Shown: in pieces, positions 42,261 to 53,310 of the stretch | How positions within the stretch are numbered: the stretch's first letter is position 1 | Layout: every line of letters begins with the position of its first letter | DNA from: Ligula intestinalis | Taxonomy: Eukaryota > Platyhelminthes > Cestoda > Diphyllobothriidea > Diphyllobothriidae | Assembly: GCA_036362985.1 (NCBI GenBank) | Contig: JAYGXS010000004.1 | Location: 4,534,881 to 4,598,880 of the forward strand | Reading direction: 5' to 3' | DNA length: 64,000 nt | The notes under the pieces: generated by a model | What the model was told of the DNA's origin: nothing | What the model saw: only the letters and a program-made list of their open reading frames with translations | Database searches by the model: none | Program-made: the position numbers and the translations under genes

Positions 42261-45200
42261 TTTCTGTGACATCTGTCATAGCATGATTATTGTTAATCCA
42301 CAGCAATATTTCCTCAGTGAATGGAAACAAATGCACTAGTAACATCGTTGATTTAGTGTGTAGAATCAGACATGAGTTAGATTATTTTTATCCACGGACA
42401 TTCATTCACGAAGTCAAAAATTGCTGTCATTGGCGATTCTGAATTACTTTTGATTTCCCAGTGTTGTGCGTTTGCGGGCCTACTTTTTTTCATTTTGAAT
42501 TGAGAATGTGTTTTACTAAACATTTTGGAATGATATTTTAAAAAATCAAGCGCATCTTCCTCTCCTGCATGGGCTGACACCAGGACCGTCTTGACTAGCA
42601 GCGTCGTCAATGACAACAAACTAGCCATCAGCACCCTTTGGTTTTCCCGTCTTAATTTCAGAAGACTGTCGGATCGTGACTTTACCTCCCACATCCAATC
42701 AATTTTTGATTAGTCTTCATCCAAGATACATTAGACGTCTCGTATTGAAAACTTTATTTTTACCCCAAATAACTTGTCTTATGCCCCGCAGAAGAAACGA
42801 CGAATAGTTAAAAATCTGAGGCTACATGTCATCCAGTAAAGGTGTCATCGACAGATAAAACCAGCTCATAGAGAAGCCGTTGTCGCAGCTGGAGTCATGG
42901 TTCTAAGTCCTGAAGTCCATAAACAAGCACTATGATCTGCCGTTCCCATATTCTTTACTGCGACCTAGTCTGAGCAGCGGACTCGGGCACGTGGAAAGGA
43001 CGTGGCCCATTAAAAGTTTTGATGACAGCATGTCAAACACAGGGGATGAAATCGTGACCATTACCGACTGGGACACGGACTACAGAGCCGTCATCGGATC
43101 AGTTGGGATGCCCAGCGGTGATCACGAAAGTTGTTAATTGTGGCATGCTTGTGCTCGCGTGTTGAATACAGACTATAAATATTGCGTACTCTCTCCATCC
43201 ACCACACATTTCTGCGATTTTTTCTGATGATGGGGTCAAGCAAGAATCGGAAACTAAACTTGTTGTTGCATCTTCTTCGGAATAGTACATACTGAAAGGG
43301 ATATTTTCATCTCTCAAATGGCTCTGAAAATGTGGAAATAAACAACTTTGCAGGTTAGACAACACATCTGGACAGTCTGAGATATTTTTTTCAGCTACGT
43401 GTAGAGACCCCTCGTCAAAAGGGATTGAAAGTCTCCAGCTTATTGACACGATCTCTCCACCCACCGAGAACGTGAAGGCAAACGGCAAAAAACCACCCCT
43501 TTTGACCGCCATTGGAGGTTGGCTGTACATAACGGAACGTCGTGCTTTGCACCAGCTGCCTACTTCGACTATTTGGAAAAACACTATCTTTCTTAGTCAC
43601 CATGGCGGCCCATAGATGGGCAGTGAACATGTGCCAAGTGAAATTGTCGCATTGGTAGCATGTCCGCAAAACTCGCAGAAGATCGCGTGGTTAGCAGTCC
43701 ATTTAGTGTACACGAAAATTGTTGACCTTTCGCTTCAACGCCCTACCAGCCCTCCCGAATGGTTGAATACAAAATCAAATTAGGGCGGAGGGACTCGCAG
43801 TCGCTCTACATACTTTTCGCCCAGCCTGGTGTGCGCGTAAGCTCGAGAGTGCGGAGTCGTGAAAGCCTACGAAACAGCTGTCAAATCCATTAAGTGCGGT
43901 GTCTTTTAGGTAGGCGCAAAAGAGGCAACGGCAAGTTGTTATCACGCTCTGTCGCCCATGCTTTTGGGACCAACTTGCTGTATGCTGCCTAAAGTTGTCT
44001 ATTTCTTACTTAACTAATGCGATGACATTTTGAGCGCTCTGTAGGTTAACTGCTAAATGGCTTTATCCATATTTCGGTTGTTTGGGTGTCAAACTGACAT
44101 ATCACCCGGCACCAAAAAACACCGCTCGTGTGTTCATAAAGCTGGATGAGTAGGAGAAAAGGAGACTGGTTGAGAGACAGTAGCATTTGTTTATTAATCA
44201 TCTGAGTTTTATATTTCCTGCAGAGGTCCAGACTCAGTGATAAACGTGAGCACAAGACAAACGACCGATAAAGGGGTAGGGCCATTCAAATACCAGCAAT
44301 GCCAGTTCGGAGGTGGTTGTGTAGTGCCCGATATGCCAGCGCTGGATCGATATACCGGTTGAATGTATTTTCATCGGAAGCCCCGGTGCCAATCAACTAT
44401 CAGCTTCACTTACCTCTAGCGCGGGTGAATATCTTGGGAGTGGACTGCCACCTACGATACTTTTTGTCACCCCAATGATATCGTTCCATAAAAAAGGACG
44501 TTTCATTGGCGACCGAGTACATTGCAGCGAAACTAGGTACTGGGAATTCATACCAGCCAGAAGCATATCTGCGCAGCGGAATCATTGAAATAAAGGACCG
44601 ATTTACACGGAGGGAAATATGGGACACAGTGCATGGTGTTCTATGCCTAAACTAATCTTGCATTTACACAGGTCAGATGCCATGCATGCTCGGATCTCGC
44701 ACTCACAAACATGAGCTGGTTAAGTTATCGGGTAAAAATATATCACAAGCAGCTGTCCATATCGTTGAGTGGACTTCACAGCCCTCAGGAGAGATGCCCA
44801 CATCAGAAGCAGGAGAATGCCAGCAATCATTTGAGCTGGGGCTTCGGATGATAGTTCAGTCAACCGATGTAAAACTCTAGCGGCGGTGGCGACATACACA
44901 GCTCTGCGTAGGTAACTCTAGACCGGCGTCGCTGATGCCAATTTGGTGCCCGTCTTCCAGTTGTTGTGATCACCGTTTAAAAGTCCGGCGCAGATCCAGC
45001 ATCAGAGACATAAGCAGAAACGGATATTTCATACCCAGGAAGTTGCAGTACTTACAGTAGCTATACTACTGCATAACCATGACAATTAACAGCTTCCCCC
45101 GTCCAGGATGTCCGGCGTGCGGGTGGTGACGTACTGAACTTGAATCACCTGTATCAATAAGTATGTTGTCACCGTTTTCTCACAGGTGGGATCCCAGCGG

Positions 45201-46130
45201 GAGATCGACAGTTCAGAAGGATAGACAAATGGTTCTGATGTTCGACTTGTCCTCGAAGTGCCTACTTATGCATGCGCCTGCAAGTGTAACATCCAATTTT
45301 ATCTGAGAAAAAACAACCTTCCTATCAGTCATAAAATGCCAACCCACAATAAGGAAACAAAGGTGCCTCATTGTCCCCTCTGTCCTATTATCATTCCCAT
45401 CCGGTTGTTCCAATAAGAATATTTGGCCTTAGATTGGAGAACTACGCCCAGTGATTCTATCCGAGGTGAGGACGGTTCTGGGTCGACCATGTGACCATTT
45501 CCACGTATCCCAAAGCACCCGGGAAAACTATCAACATTGCATTCGGTAATTTGATGATTTTTTTCTCTGGTTAAAACAAGCAAACAGTGCAAACTCTAAG
45601 GGATCCAACAAACTTCCTAACTGCCCATCAGCTGCAAATTGTCGCTGCTTAACGTCAGTAAAGAATGATCGAAAAGAACAGTTTGAACTCGTGCACAAAA
45701 GTCGATGCAAAACAGTAGGTCATAGCTTATTAGCGCGTAGAGTAATCAATAAACATTGGGATAGGGAACAAAAGTCTGAGAAAATATGTACATCTAGGAT
45801 TGAGGTTATCGAGGCAAATTTAGTTGAACCATGTGCTCCAACGCACAAAGCGGGTGGTTTGACCGTGAAACTCCCCCCTACGCGAAACAGTGACGTCGGA
45901 TACCGCTATTGCGTTCAAATGGCAGGTAGCCTGCTTAAATTTTGATAACCGCGACTTTCACTGCAGGATAATCTTCGGACAGCCTTGACCTTTGCTTCAT
46001 GATTTCAATTTAAAGATATCGCACCAACACATTATTTGTCAAAGTTATCCTGTACAGCTTATGCATGACTATATCTCATGCTGTATGCATACAGTTCAGT
46101 GCATTTTTACTTCGAATTTGCATGAATAGG
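42261..46130. other. Non-coding stretch, no recognised gene
   Basis: The longest frame is 161 codons on the minus strand (43,099-43,584). It has no recognisable domain and is within chance length for this much sequence. No repeats shared with the rest of the window were found. Confidence 0.4.
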
Positions 46131-46295
46131 ATCGAAATGTTATATTGGCAAACAATGGGTTTCAGTCATTCATCATCAGACTGGTACATGATATGGCGAA
46201 CAAAAATACTTAGTTGATTGCAGCATTTAGATGGTCTTCAGGAGGGGACTGGAGGGAAAAGGGGTTGGTGGGTGTAATTAAGCATCTGAGTTTTA

Positions 46296-46620
46296 GTACA
46301 TGGATGTACTCCGATCTCACCCAGGATTCACCAACCCTGGCTTGTTTCGTCTGGCGAATTTGTGGAAGCTTCCACTTTTTTACTCAACGAAACAATTATG
46401 TTACTCGCCAACTTTAAGTAACCAATTTTTATTACCGTCAAACGTTAGGACTCTGAGATACGCGTATTTCTGGGTCATTACCCTTCATCGGTCAGAGTTA
46501 CCTGACTAAGTATAGCCGCAGAAACTGCCACTACACTTGAGTCCACAAAGTTGCCAGACGAAAGAGCCAGGGTTGGTGAATCCTGGGCGAGATCGGAGTA
46601 CACCCATGTACTAATTTACA
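46296..46620 (-). repeat. SINE-like unit, minus strand, with extra inverted arm
   Basis: 46,405-46,535, read on the minus strand, matches 46,725-46,818 on the plus strand: AACTCTGACCGAT, AATGACCCAGAAATACGC, TATCTCAGAGT and GGTAATAAAAAT. In addition 46,296-46,365 and 46,540-46,617 are inverted copies of each other (GTACTCCGATCTC.CCCAGGA, TTCACCAACCCTGGCT). So the unit's own head region is duplicated head to head. It sits inside the PLE untranslated region. Confidence 0.65.
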
Positions 46621-46644
46621 TCCCGATAAAAATAACTAGCAAGA

Positions 46645-46818
46645 CGTGGACCTTGTGGCTCAGTGGAGAGGACGGCCGTCTCTAGCTCGCTGCTCCCGGG
46701 TTCAAAACTCGAGTGCAACGGGAGTTTCTGCAGCTATACCTGAGTCAGGTAACTCTGACCGATTAAGTTTAATGACCCAGAAATACGCATATCTCAGAGT
46801 ACTTAGGTTTGCCAGTAA
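46645..46818 (+). repeat. tRNA-derived SINE, plus strand
   Basis: The head CCTTGTGGCTCAGTGGAGAG (A-box) and CCCGGGTTCAAAACTCGA (B-box) is tRNA-like. It is followed by a tail, CAGGTAACTCTGACCGATTA, AATGACCCAGAAATACGC, then GCCAGTAATAAAAAT. The tail is shared with the inverted unit just upstream, which shows it is a defined repeat family and not a stray tRNA. It would be mobilised by a partner LINE; the partner is not evident. Confidence 0.7.
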
Positions 46819-48083
46819 TAAAAATCAAAGTTTTCCTCGTCTCCTGAATGTGGGCGCCAGTGTGTGTAGGACGTTGGCTGCGATGCGCAGAGAAGACGGG
46901 GGGAATGTTCCCAATGTAAGCAAATTGAGGTCTGTATGTCAGTCACGGAGCTTGCATTTGACTATTCTCGGTGGCTTCGTTTTGTGTGTTTTTGGACAAC
47001 GTGCCTTCAAGAGGCGTGGGTTTTCCGCGTGCAGTCGGCCAAGGGAAGCAGATTGCCTCTACCAGCGTCTTTTGACAGCAGAGAGTGGGTTTTGCTAACC
47101 AGATTACCACTGCCTCAGTCGTGGCTAACACCCGATAGTACAAGCCTTTGGAGTATTGTCGTGTGGTATATGACCCGAAAGGCTTCTTGTATGTCTACTT
47201 GATGGTTCGTATAAATTATGTCAGCGGGGATTAAGCTTCAGATTAATCTATCCTTGCCTTTACTGAGCTGGGCTGGTATGTGCTCGCGTATTCTCTTCTC
47301 CAGATGTTGTATTGTTCGGCCAAAATATCCTGCTACACAGGAGCAGGTGGAAGAAAAGATGCCCATCGAAGTGGCCTGAAGCGGTAGTCTGTCTTCACCT
47401 CCCATCAGATGGAGGGATATCGAGCTTGAGATCGATCGATGAGAAGGATCATCAAGTGTTAAGATCCGTAATCCTCAAAATATTCATGATGTATACTTCG
47501 ACTGGCATTAGCCTCCAAATAAGTGCATTTCGCAGTAAGGTTTCACTTTCACACTAATCCAGGGAACTTGACTACAGAGAGTTCCTGCCAGACCAGCCTT
47601 TTACATGTAAGGCAGCCTTCGGATAATATAACATAAAAATTGAGACATTTTTCTCGGATATTCATTGAACAAATTTAATGCACCTGCGAATTGCTTCATC
47701 CACTACAGGACTGTCAAGACGAGAAATCAACCATTGTGGCAAAATGATAATATTCCTTGTCTGTAAAGGATATGGACATTGAGAACTGCAGATTGTTTTG
47801 GCTGGCAGGTACTGTGACCGAGACGTGGTTTCTAATCAGTTCTGCGATCAAAACGCAGTCAGCCTTGCGACGTGTAACAAATATATAATAATTTTTGGTA
47901 AGGATATTCTGGAAATACGTTTTTTTGGAGTAACGCACCAATTCGAAGGGCGTGCGCTAGTATACATAAAGGTTAATGTTAGGCATAAGGTGTAGGCTTA
48001 AGGAAAAACGTTAGTAATGAAGTTAGAATCAGGGTTAAGTTACAGTTAGGGTTAGAGTTAGGAGAGAAAACATTGAGAAGTAG

Positions 48084-48165
48084 AAGATGACTCGATCGCT
48101 GAAACAATATTTTTATTCGCCTAACGTTTTGAAATCCATCACGGATTCATAATCAGAGACATACT
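48084..48165 (-). mobile_element. Decayed PLE-like 3' terminus
   Basis: The minus strand reads CTGATTATGAATCCGTGATG, GATTTCAAAACGTTAGGCGA, then ATAAAAATATTGTTTCAGCG and GATCGAGTC. The arrangement (CTGA..ATG, stem, ..AAAACGT.AGGC.AATAAAA..TTGTT.CAG.GATC) is that of the lineage C end at 8,640-8,700 with mutations. A short likeness of the last part also occurs at 50,490-50,525. No coding sequence is attached. Confidence 0.5.
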
Positions 48166-51100
48166 CACAGAACAGTAGCAGTTATAGCTTTTTTTACGTC
48201 TCCAGAACCTAGAGATTATCAAGAAAATTTCGTTTTTCATAACAAACAGTCGGTAGTTCTTATACTTCTTTTAAGACCTACATTCGTCTAATTATGTTTA
48301 TTCGTCTTCCAAAGTTTTTGCAAATGCCTTCACGCCACTATGCCAGTAGTTATCAAACTTTTACAAAAATAGGCATTTTGCACTTATATTGGGCCCTTTT
48401 GTAGGTAGCGGGTCATCAGCTCGCTAGTTCAAACAGCACCTCTTGGGGCAGCGGGTACTGACCAAGGCGGTAGGGGGAGCAGCATTTTTGGCGGAAGGGA
48501 CAGACCGTCACTGGAGGTGGAGGTGAATAATTCAATAACTGTTCCTCGGTTATGGTAAAGGTAGCTGGCAAAACATGGAAACAGTAAGCGCCTGTAATTT
48601 AGCTGCCTTGGTGCTTACCCCTAGGGAAATTATTCCTAGAATTAAGGTTGGGGTTAGTGCTAATCATTGGATTGTATGCTAAGAGTGGGGTCAGTGTGTT
48701 TTAGGGTGAAGACTAGATTATAAATATATCGACACTTATATCAAATTTATCAAATTTTATCAAAATTCTGACGTGAGTTGGCCATATAAGCGGTTACATA
48801 ACATGCTTTACTCTTTTATTTTACGTCATCTAGGTAGACTATTTATTTTTAAAAAAAACAGTTTTAAGCGAATTTGTAGAAACCCCATCTAATATAGTGG
48901 CCCTTGCCTCATTGGCTGTGGTATGTTTCGTAAATATTGATATAAACCAAGTTTTTTCTCCATTACTGCCCTACGTTTCCCCAGAGACCAAATGCCGCAA
49001 GGTGAAATAGACGTTTGCGTTACTACTCAATAAACGGCCCAGAAAATGGTTTTCTCACAATATCGAAAATTGAAAGAAACTGTTTCCCATAAACGTAACA
49101 AACATTTTTCAATTTCTCTATAAATTATAAAACAATCAGAAAATAAAGACTGAAGCACAGTTATATTAACATGCTTATTTCGAGGAAGTGCATCCTTTGG
49201 GAGAATAAGGCTATTTATTCAGCAAATTTTCAACACCGGACCCCCAGGTCGTCGTCCGAATTGAGAAAAATGTGCAAAAATCCTATTTTTCCCAAAGGAC
49301 GCCTTTCCTTGACATCACATTTCTTGGGATTTCTGCCTTCCAATTAATGCGTAACATGCTTATTTTGTGTTTTTTACCATGTAAACAGTTATAAATATAA
49401 ACTATTCTGAATAATATGCAGTTACCAGTTTAACCGGAGATTAAGTAGGAAGCTCAGAAATGTAATAAGAGCTAATTGTTTCCCTTTGCCGTTTGATGTG
49501 TCCAAGCTTACTTTGGGTAATTTTGCCATTTCCGGTTAATTTTATGGCTGTGTCTGGTTTCCTGTCTATTTTCATTAGCGCTGCCCGGTACCCATTCGTT
49601 TTTCGTACACACCACTCCTATAAATTGTTATCTCTACTTCTATTACGTAAGCCACGTGCATTTCATTTTTGGGCGGCAAAGGTGTATGCTCTGTTGCAAA
49701 ATACTTTGCAGATCTAGCGAAAGTCTCGTAGTGGTTAGGTGCGACTGCTGCCTATTTTACGCCTTACGCCATTGGCTGAATTTTGGCTGTATTTCGGCTG
49801 CGGAAGAGCATCCACTGCCGTGATTGGATAACAAGTGTACGATGATCCCTCCAGTCCACACCCAGAAATTGGGGCATTTTATTTTAGCAGGCAGTCACTC
49901 TGGCACCATATTACCAAGAAAACAAGGATCCGCGCTTTGAGCATACATGCAAGTAGTCGTGTAACAGACCTTGACATGCCGCTGACGTTGACTGAAATCT
50001 GCAATAAATTCACTTACTCCGGAGGTGTCAGGATTAGGTCCTGCGCCGTCCCTCTGTGACCAGACGACTTACAGTTATTGACAGTGAGGTTTTCTGAACC
50101 ATCAGTTTTGATACTTTTCTGTCTTTGACTTTGATAACAGACGGAATAGTATAGACAGGATTACCCTTCTCCAAATGGCTAAAATAGCGAGCAGTTAAGC
50201 GAGAAATAAATAGTTGTTTTGTTAGCGCTCATTTCCACGGAATACTTCATTTTCGGCACGCATTCCTCTTGCAATTGAGCGAGGGTGACTGTCTGCTTGA
50301 AAAGTTTGCTCTCTATACATTGTTGATAAATGTTAGTAATAACTACCAAACGGATGATGGTAAAGGAGGGTCCTTCTTCCTTTACCATTCACCAATCACC
50401 TTACATGTGCCATATAGAGGTAGAATATCGGAGAAACATCGGCCTAGACATGTATCTACTGCTTGTGCTAACAGTAAAGTAAGTGAGAAGAATACGACTC
50501 GATCGTCGGGACAATACTTTTACTACTTACTACTAACTACCTGTTGGAAGATTATGACTATTACGTGTTTATCTTGCAGTAGCCGGCAGACTTCGACGCC
50601 AATATTAACGTTACATTTCGATCTGTGATCTTGCACATACTGATCTATTCCAAGTGAAAGAGTAATTTCAGAACAAATTAAACAACAAACATTTCAACAA
50701 TGTATTGATGACCCCTGGGTATCCGGTGCACAAAGAAACATTAGCATTAATTAACCCCCTCCAACGGCAAGTCCTTTACAAATCTGTACTTACCCTTCGC
50801 TGCCAAATCCCCTTGACAATTAATAAAGTCTAGTAGTCATTCTACCGGATTCTAGATGATTGCCTACGAAATCCTGCCTGGACAGTTAGCCTGCTGTAGC
50901 CATAATGGTGGATTCCATACAAACAGTAAGTTGCGTGAGTAAATTAAATCCAAGTATGAATAAATTCACAGCTCATAGTGAGCGTCGTGTCTCAATGGTA
51001 GAGCGTTGGCTGCGCAAAAGCTTTCCCTGCTGTGTGGGTTCAACCCCGACTGAGGCTTCGATATTTTTTAAAAATTGGATCAACTTAAATATGTTGTTTG

Positions 51101-51857
51101 TTCGTTTCGGCATTCACCTAATCACAGACCACACAACCTGGAAGATAAGAAGTGAGTTCTGAATCATCACAGATTGATGGACATGGAGTTGCATGCTATA
51201 AAAAAGGTCCTTTACTTCCCAGCATGTACAAGTAAGAGTATCCACCCAACCCTTACTTTTCTTCGGTTTGAAGCGAACGAATCGACGTATTACCAGCGTT
51301 AATTAATCAACATTTTTGATTTCAGCTTTTTAATTTCCTTAGGAATTAATCTCTGTTCTCGGTAGTTTATGTATATATGTAGGCCTCACTTCATCAGCCA
51401 CGGATAAACTGTCACACTATAACTCATCAATAATCGAAACACTACGCCAGCGCAGACTATGGGGTACGGAAAATTCACGTACTCAGTAAAGTGTGCTACG
51501 CAATGACTTATGGAGCTCCCATTTTTTCCGGATTTCCAAACGTTTGGGCTATCGGAATCCACTCACACAGATGAGTTGGTAAGCACGATTCGACGGCCGT
51601 TGACCTGTAGTCACGCAGTGTTTCAATGGTACCTGCTAGAATTAAAACAATATGTCCCAATTAATCTCTCGAATGTAGGAAACACTAGAATATTTACAGC
51701 ATGTGGCTTCTTATCGCATATCTGGCACAATACATTTGATTGAAAGAGCTGGAGAAGATATTTTGTTCAAATGTTTTACGATTTCCTGTCCCGGATAAAC
51801 CGTAAACTTTGTTGAAAGACTGTGTCATCCACTTTGATTCGATGCTGTCTCTCCTTC
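48166..51857. other. Mostly non-coding stretch
   Basis: No gene recognised. A tRNA-like head occurs at 50,984-51,060 (GTGTCTCAATGGTAGAGCG, then GTGGGTTCAACCCCGAC), probably a SINE or tRNA pseudogene, and is listed separately. Confidence 0.4.
50984..51060 (+). repeat. tRNA-like SINE head
   Basis: GTGTCTCAATGGTAGAGCG (A-box) and GTGGGTTCAACCCCGAC (near-perfect B-box) lie at tRNA-like spacing. The acceptor arm GAGCGTC does not pair convincingly with the 3' side, so a working tRNA is unlikely. Confidence 0.5.
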
Positions 51858-52745
51858 TCAGGTAGTTTCACGAGCTCTCCTTCTTCGTGCACTTGCTCGA
51901 AGGGCAACTGTTTGCTCTGGCAGACTATCAGCGTTTCGGCTGTCACTTGCGTGTGCAATAGAATTTTCGTTAGTCTCAGTTTCAGTCTCCTGACTACGCG
52001 CAGTAGTAAGGGAAAGTAAGTTCCTAGCAGGGTCTTCTGCCGCTGCTTGGCCCTCGGCTACTGCTTCCTCTTCTTCTTCATCGTCTTCTTCTTCGTCATC
52101 CTCATCCATATCGTCATCTTCGTCGTCGTCTTCATCATCTTCCTCCTCCTCTTCTCCTTCATCATCTCCCGCACCTGTTCGTAAAACCAGTTCAACGTGG
52201 GGTCCTACAACCGGCTGGGAGGAGTTATTTGGTGTGCTTGCTGCTGCAACAGTCCTACTCCGCTCCACCACGCGTTCCTGCGTAAACAACTTCGGATCGA
52301 GGGCTAGAAGGAAAAAGCAGTTAAATGTGTCCCGACCGAAGATGACCTCCGCGTTTACCGGTTCTATGCAGGGTAGAGAATTATGATCAACTTCAGCAGA
52401 ATTAAGGTTCTCTGGAAAGCGCAGAAGGGCATCTGCGTCGATCGGTCTAAAGATGACGGTATGCCCGCCACTGGACGATTCACCATCCACTGATCGCTCG
52501 GGCTCGTTTAACCCATGCCAGCGGTCGAAAACCTCCAACTCCTGTGCTGTTTCACTTTTGAAGGATGTGAGGGTGTAGAAGATGAGATTGCTGGTGAATA
52601 TTCGTTCCCTATCCACCGGCCGGCGCATGTTTGGTCGTCTGCCACATCGTCGAAATTCGACCCGATAGGTCGCCTCGACTGCGACCTCGCAGCCAGATTG
52701 ATCTTCGGTTGCATTCTCGACGACGGACTTTGATGACAATTCAAA
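51858..52745 (-). CDS. Probable terminal exon of a host gene, acidic C-terminus
   Basis: Minus-strand open frame of about 295 codons, far longer than expected by chance here. A good 3' splice site, CCTTTTTTTCTGCAG, precedes it at about 52,746-52,760, and the frame is open through it, so it is best read as an internal-to-terminal exon and not as a complete gene. The first about 170 residues are mixed sequence (for example YRVEFRRCGRRPNMRRPVDR and PIDADALLRFPENLNSAEVD). Then follows a run of about 32 almost purely Asp/Glu residues, an Ala/Glu linker and a basic end, RRRRARETT, before the stop at 51,858. No signal peptide or membrane segment is seen. Acidic tracts of this kind are common in nuclear and chromatin proteins, but I do not recognise the family. 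Upstream exons would lie above 52,745 and were not identified. Confidence 0.65.
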   Translation of the reverse strand, partial: FELSSKSVVENATEDQSGCEVAVEATYRVEFRRCGRRPNMRRPVDRERIFTSNLIFYTLTSFKSETAQELEVFDRWHGLNEPERSVDGESSSGGHTVIFRPIDADALLRFPENLNSAEVDHNSLPCIEPVNAEVIFGRDTFNCFFLLALDPKLFTQERVVERSRTVAAASTPNNSSQPVVGPHVELVLRTGAGDDEGEEEEEDDEDDDEDDDMDEDDEEEDDEEEEEAVAEGQAAAEDPARNLLSLTTARSQETETETNENSIAHASDSRNADSLPEQTVALRASARRRRARETT

Positions 52746-52760
52746 CTGCAGAAAAAAAGG
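52746..52760 (-). promoter_or_regulatory. Splice acceptor before the acidic exon
   Basis: On the minus strand a pyrimidine run, CCTTTTTTTC, is followed by TGCAG, a strong 3' splice-site pattern immediately before the long open frame. There is no ATG in a suitable place at the start of the frame, which supports splicing. Confidence 0.55.
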
Positions 52761-53127
52761 CGCGGTTAAAATGGATGGTACTACACATGTAGCAGAAAAT
52801 AGTTAGTAAATCCAACATGCAAGCTGATAATCTTTTTTATGACGCAGATATTCTACTATTTAGCATACGTCGGCATTTTTAGTATCTCATTGTAAGACAG
52901 CGTAGTAGGCATACGCGCCCGGTATGGTTACCTTTATCTGACTTTAGAACAGGTTTTCTTTACTCTATGAACTTCCCATTCCGGTATGTTAGCAACCATT
53001 TTTAGTGGTCATGTGGGGTGGACTCTAACACCAGTTGCCACTGAAAAGTGCCAGATTTGATTAAAAATGTTTAAACCAACCTTTAATGGCAGTCCGGAGA
53101 GAGCCTGTGAATTTTGCCTACAAGTCT

Positions 53128-53310
53128 GTCAGGTCAGGTCAGGTTTTTATTGAGGAAAATGTAGGGAAATACCTTTGAACTCCCTATTGGTACAGTTTTT
53201 TTCAGTGCATTTGATCTGCAGAACATTTCAGAACAGTGGCGTTGACAGACATTTGAGGGCCGACAGTGAAAAAACTCCTTAGGCATTGTTCAGAAGTCTA
53301 ATGAATGAAG
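53128..53310 (-). mobile_element. LINE 3' end, solo
   Basis: The minus strand ends AATAAAAACCTGACCTGACC then TGAC, preceded by TACCAATAGGGAGTTCAAAG and an AGGAGTTTTTTCACTG block farther upstream. All of these recur in the same order in the LINE 3' region at 20,602-20,860. The 5-bp tail repeat TGACC/TGACT is the LINE's 3' signature. Coding sequence is absent, as in extremely 5'-truncated insertions. Confidence 0.75.

Larger units (their letters stand above)
46134..47445 (-). mobile_element. PLE endonuclease, tail and 3' terminus (lineage B), split by SINE-like units
   Basis: The minus strand from about 47,350 reads CSCVAGYFGRTIQHLEKRIR, EHIPAQLSKG, then TNHQVDIQEAFRVIYH and VLATTEAVVIWLAKPTLCCQ, VEAICFPWPTARGKPTPLEG. 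YIG is YFG here. The order is the same as at 27.4-26.9 kb. The untranslated part is interrupted between about 46,296 and 46,820 by two opposed SINE-like units. The terminus (CTGATGATGAATGACTGAAA...TTTGCCAATATAACATTTC) lies at 46,134-46,185. No RT was found upstream, so it is 5'-truncated near 47,445. Confidence 0.85.

Noticed and set aside
43099..43584. 161-codon minus-strand open frame
   Set aside because: No domain, splice sites or relatives in the window. A rough estimate from stop-codon density gives about one frame this long by chance in 64 kb on two strands.
47965..48065. GTTAGG/GGGTTAG-rich stretch as an interstitial telomere
   Set aside because: The units are irregular (GTTAGG, GGTTAA, GTTAGGGTTAGAG) and do not form a tandem array; more likely a degenerate simple repeat.
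52060..52165. CTT/CAT-rich tract as a microsatellite
   Set aside because: It is the reverse strand of the Asp/Glu-coding run in the 51,858-52,745 exon, with mixed codons and an open frame on both sides.
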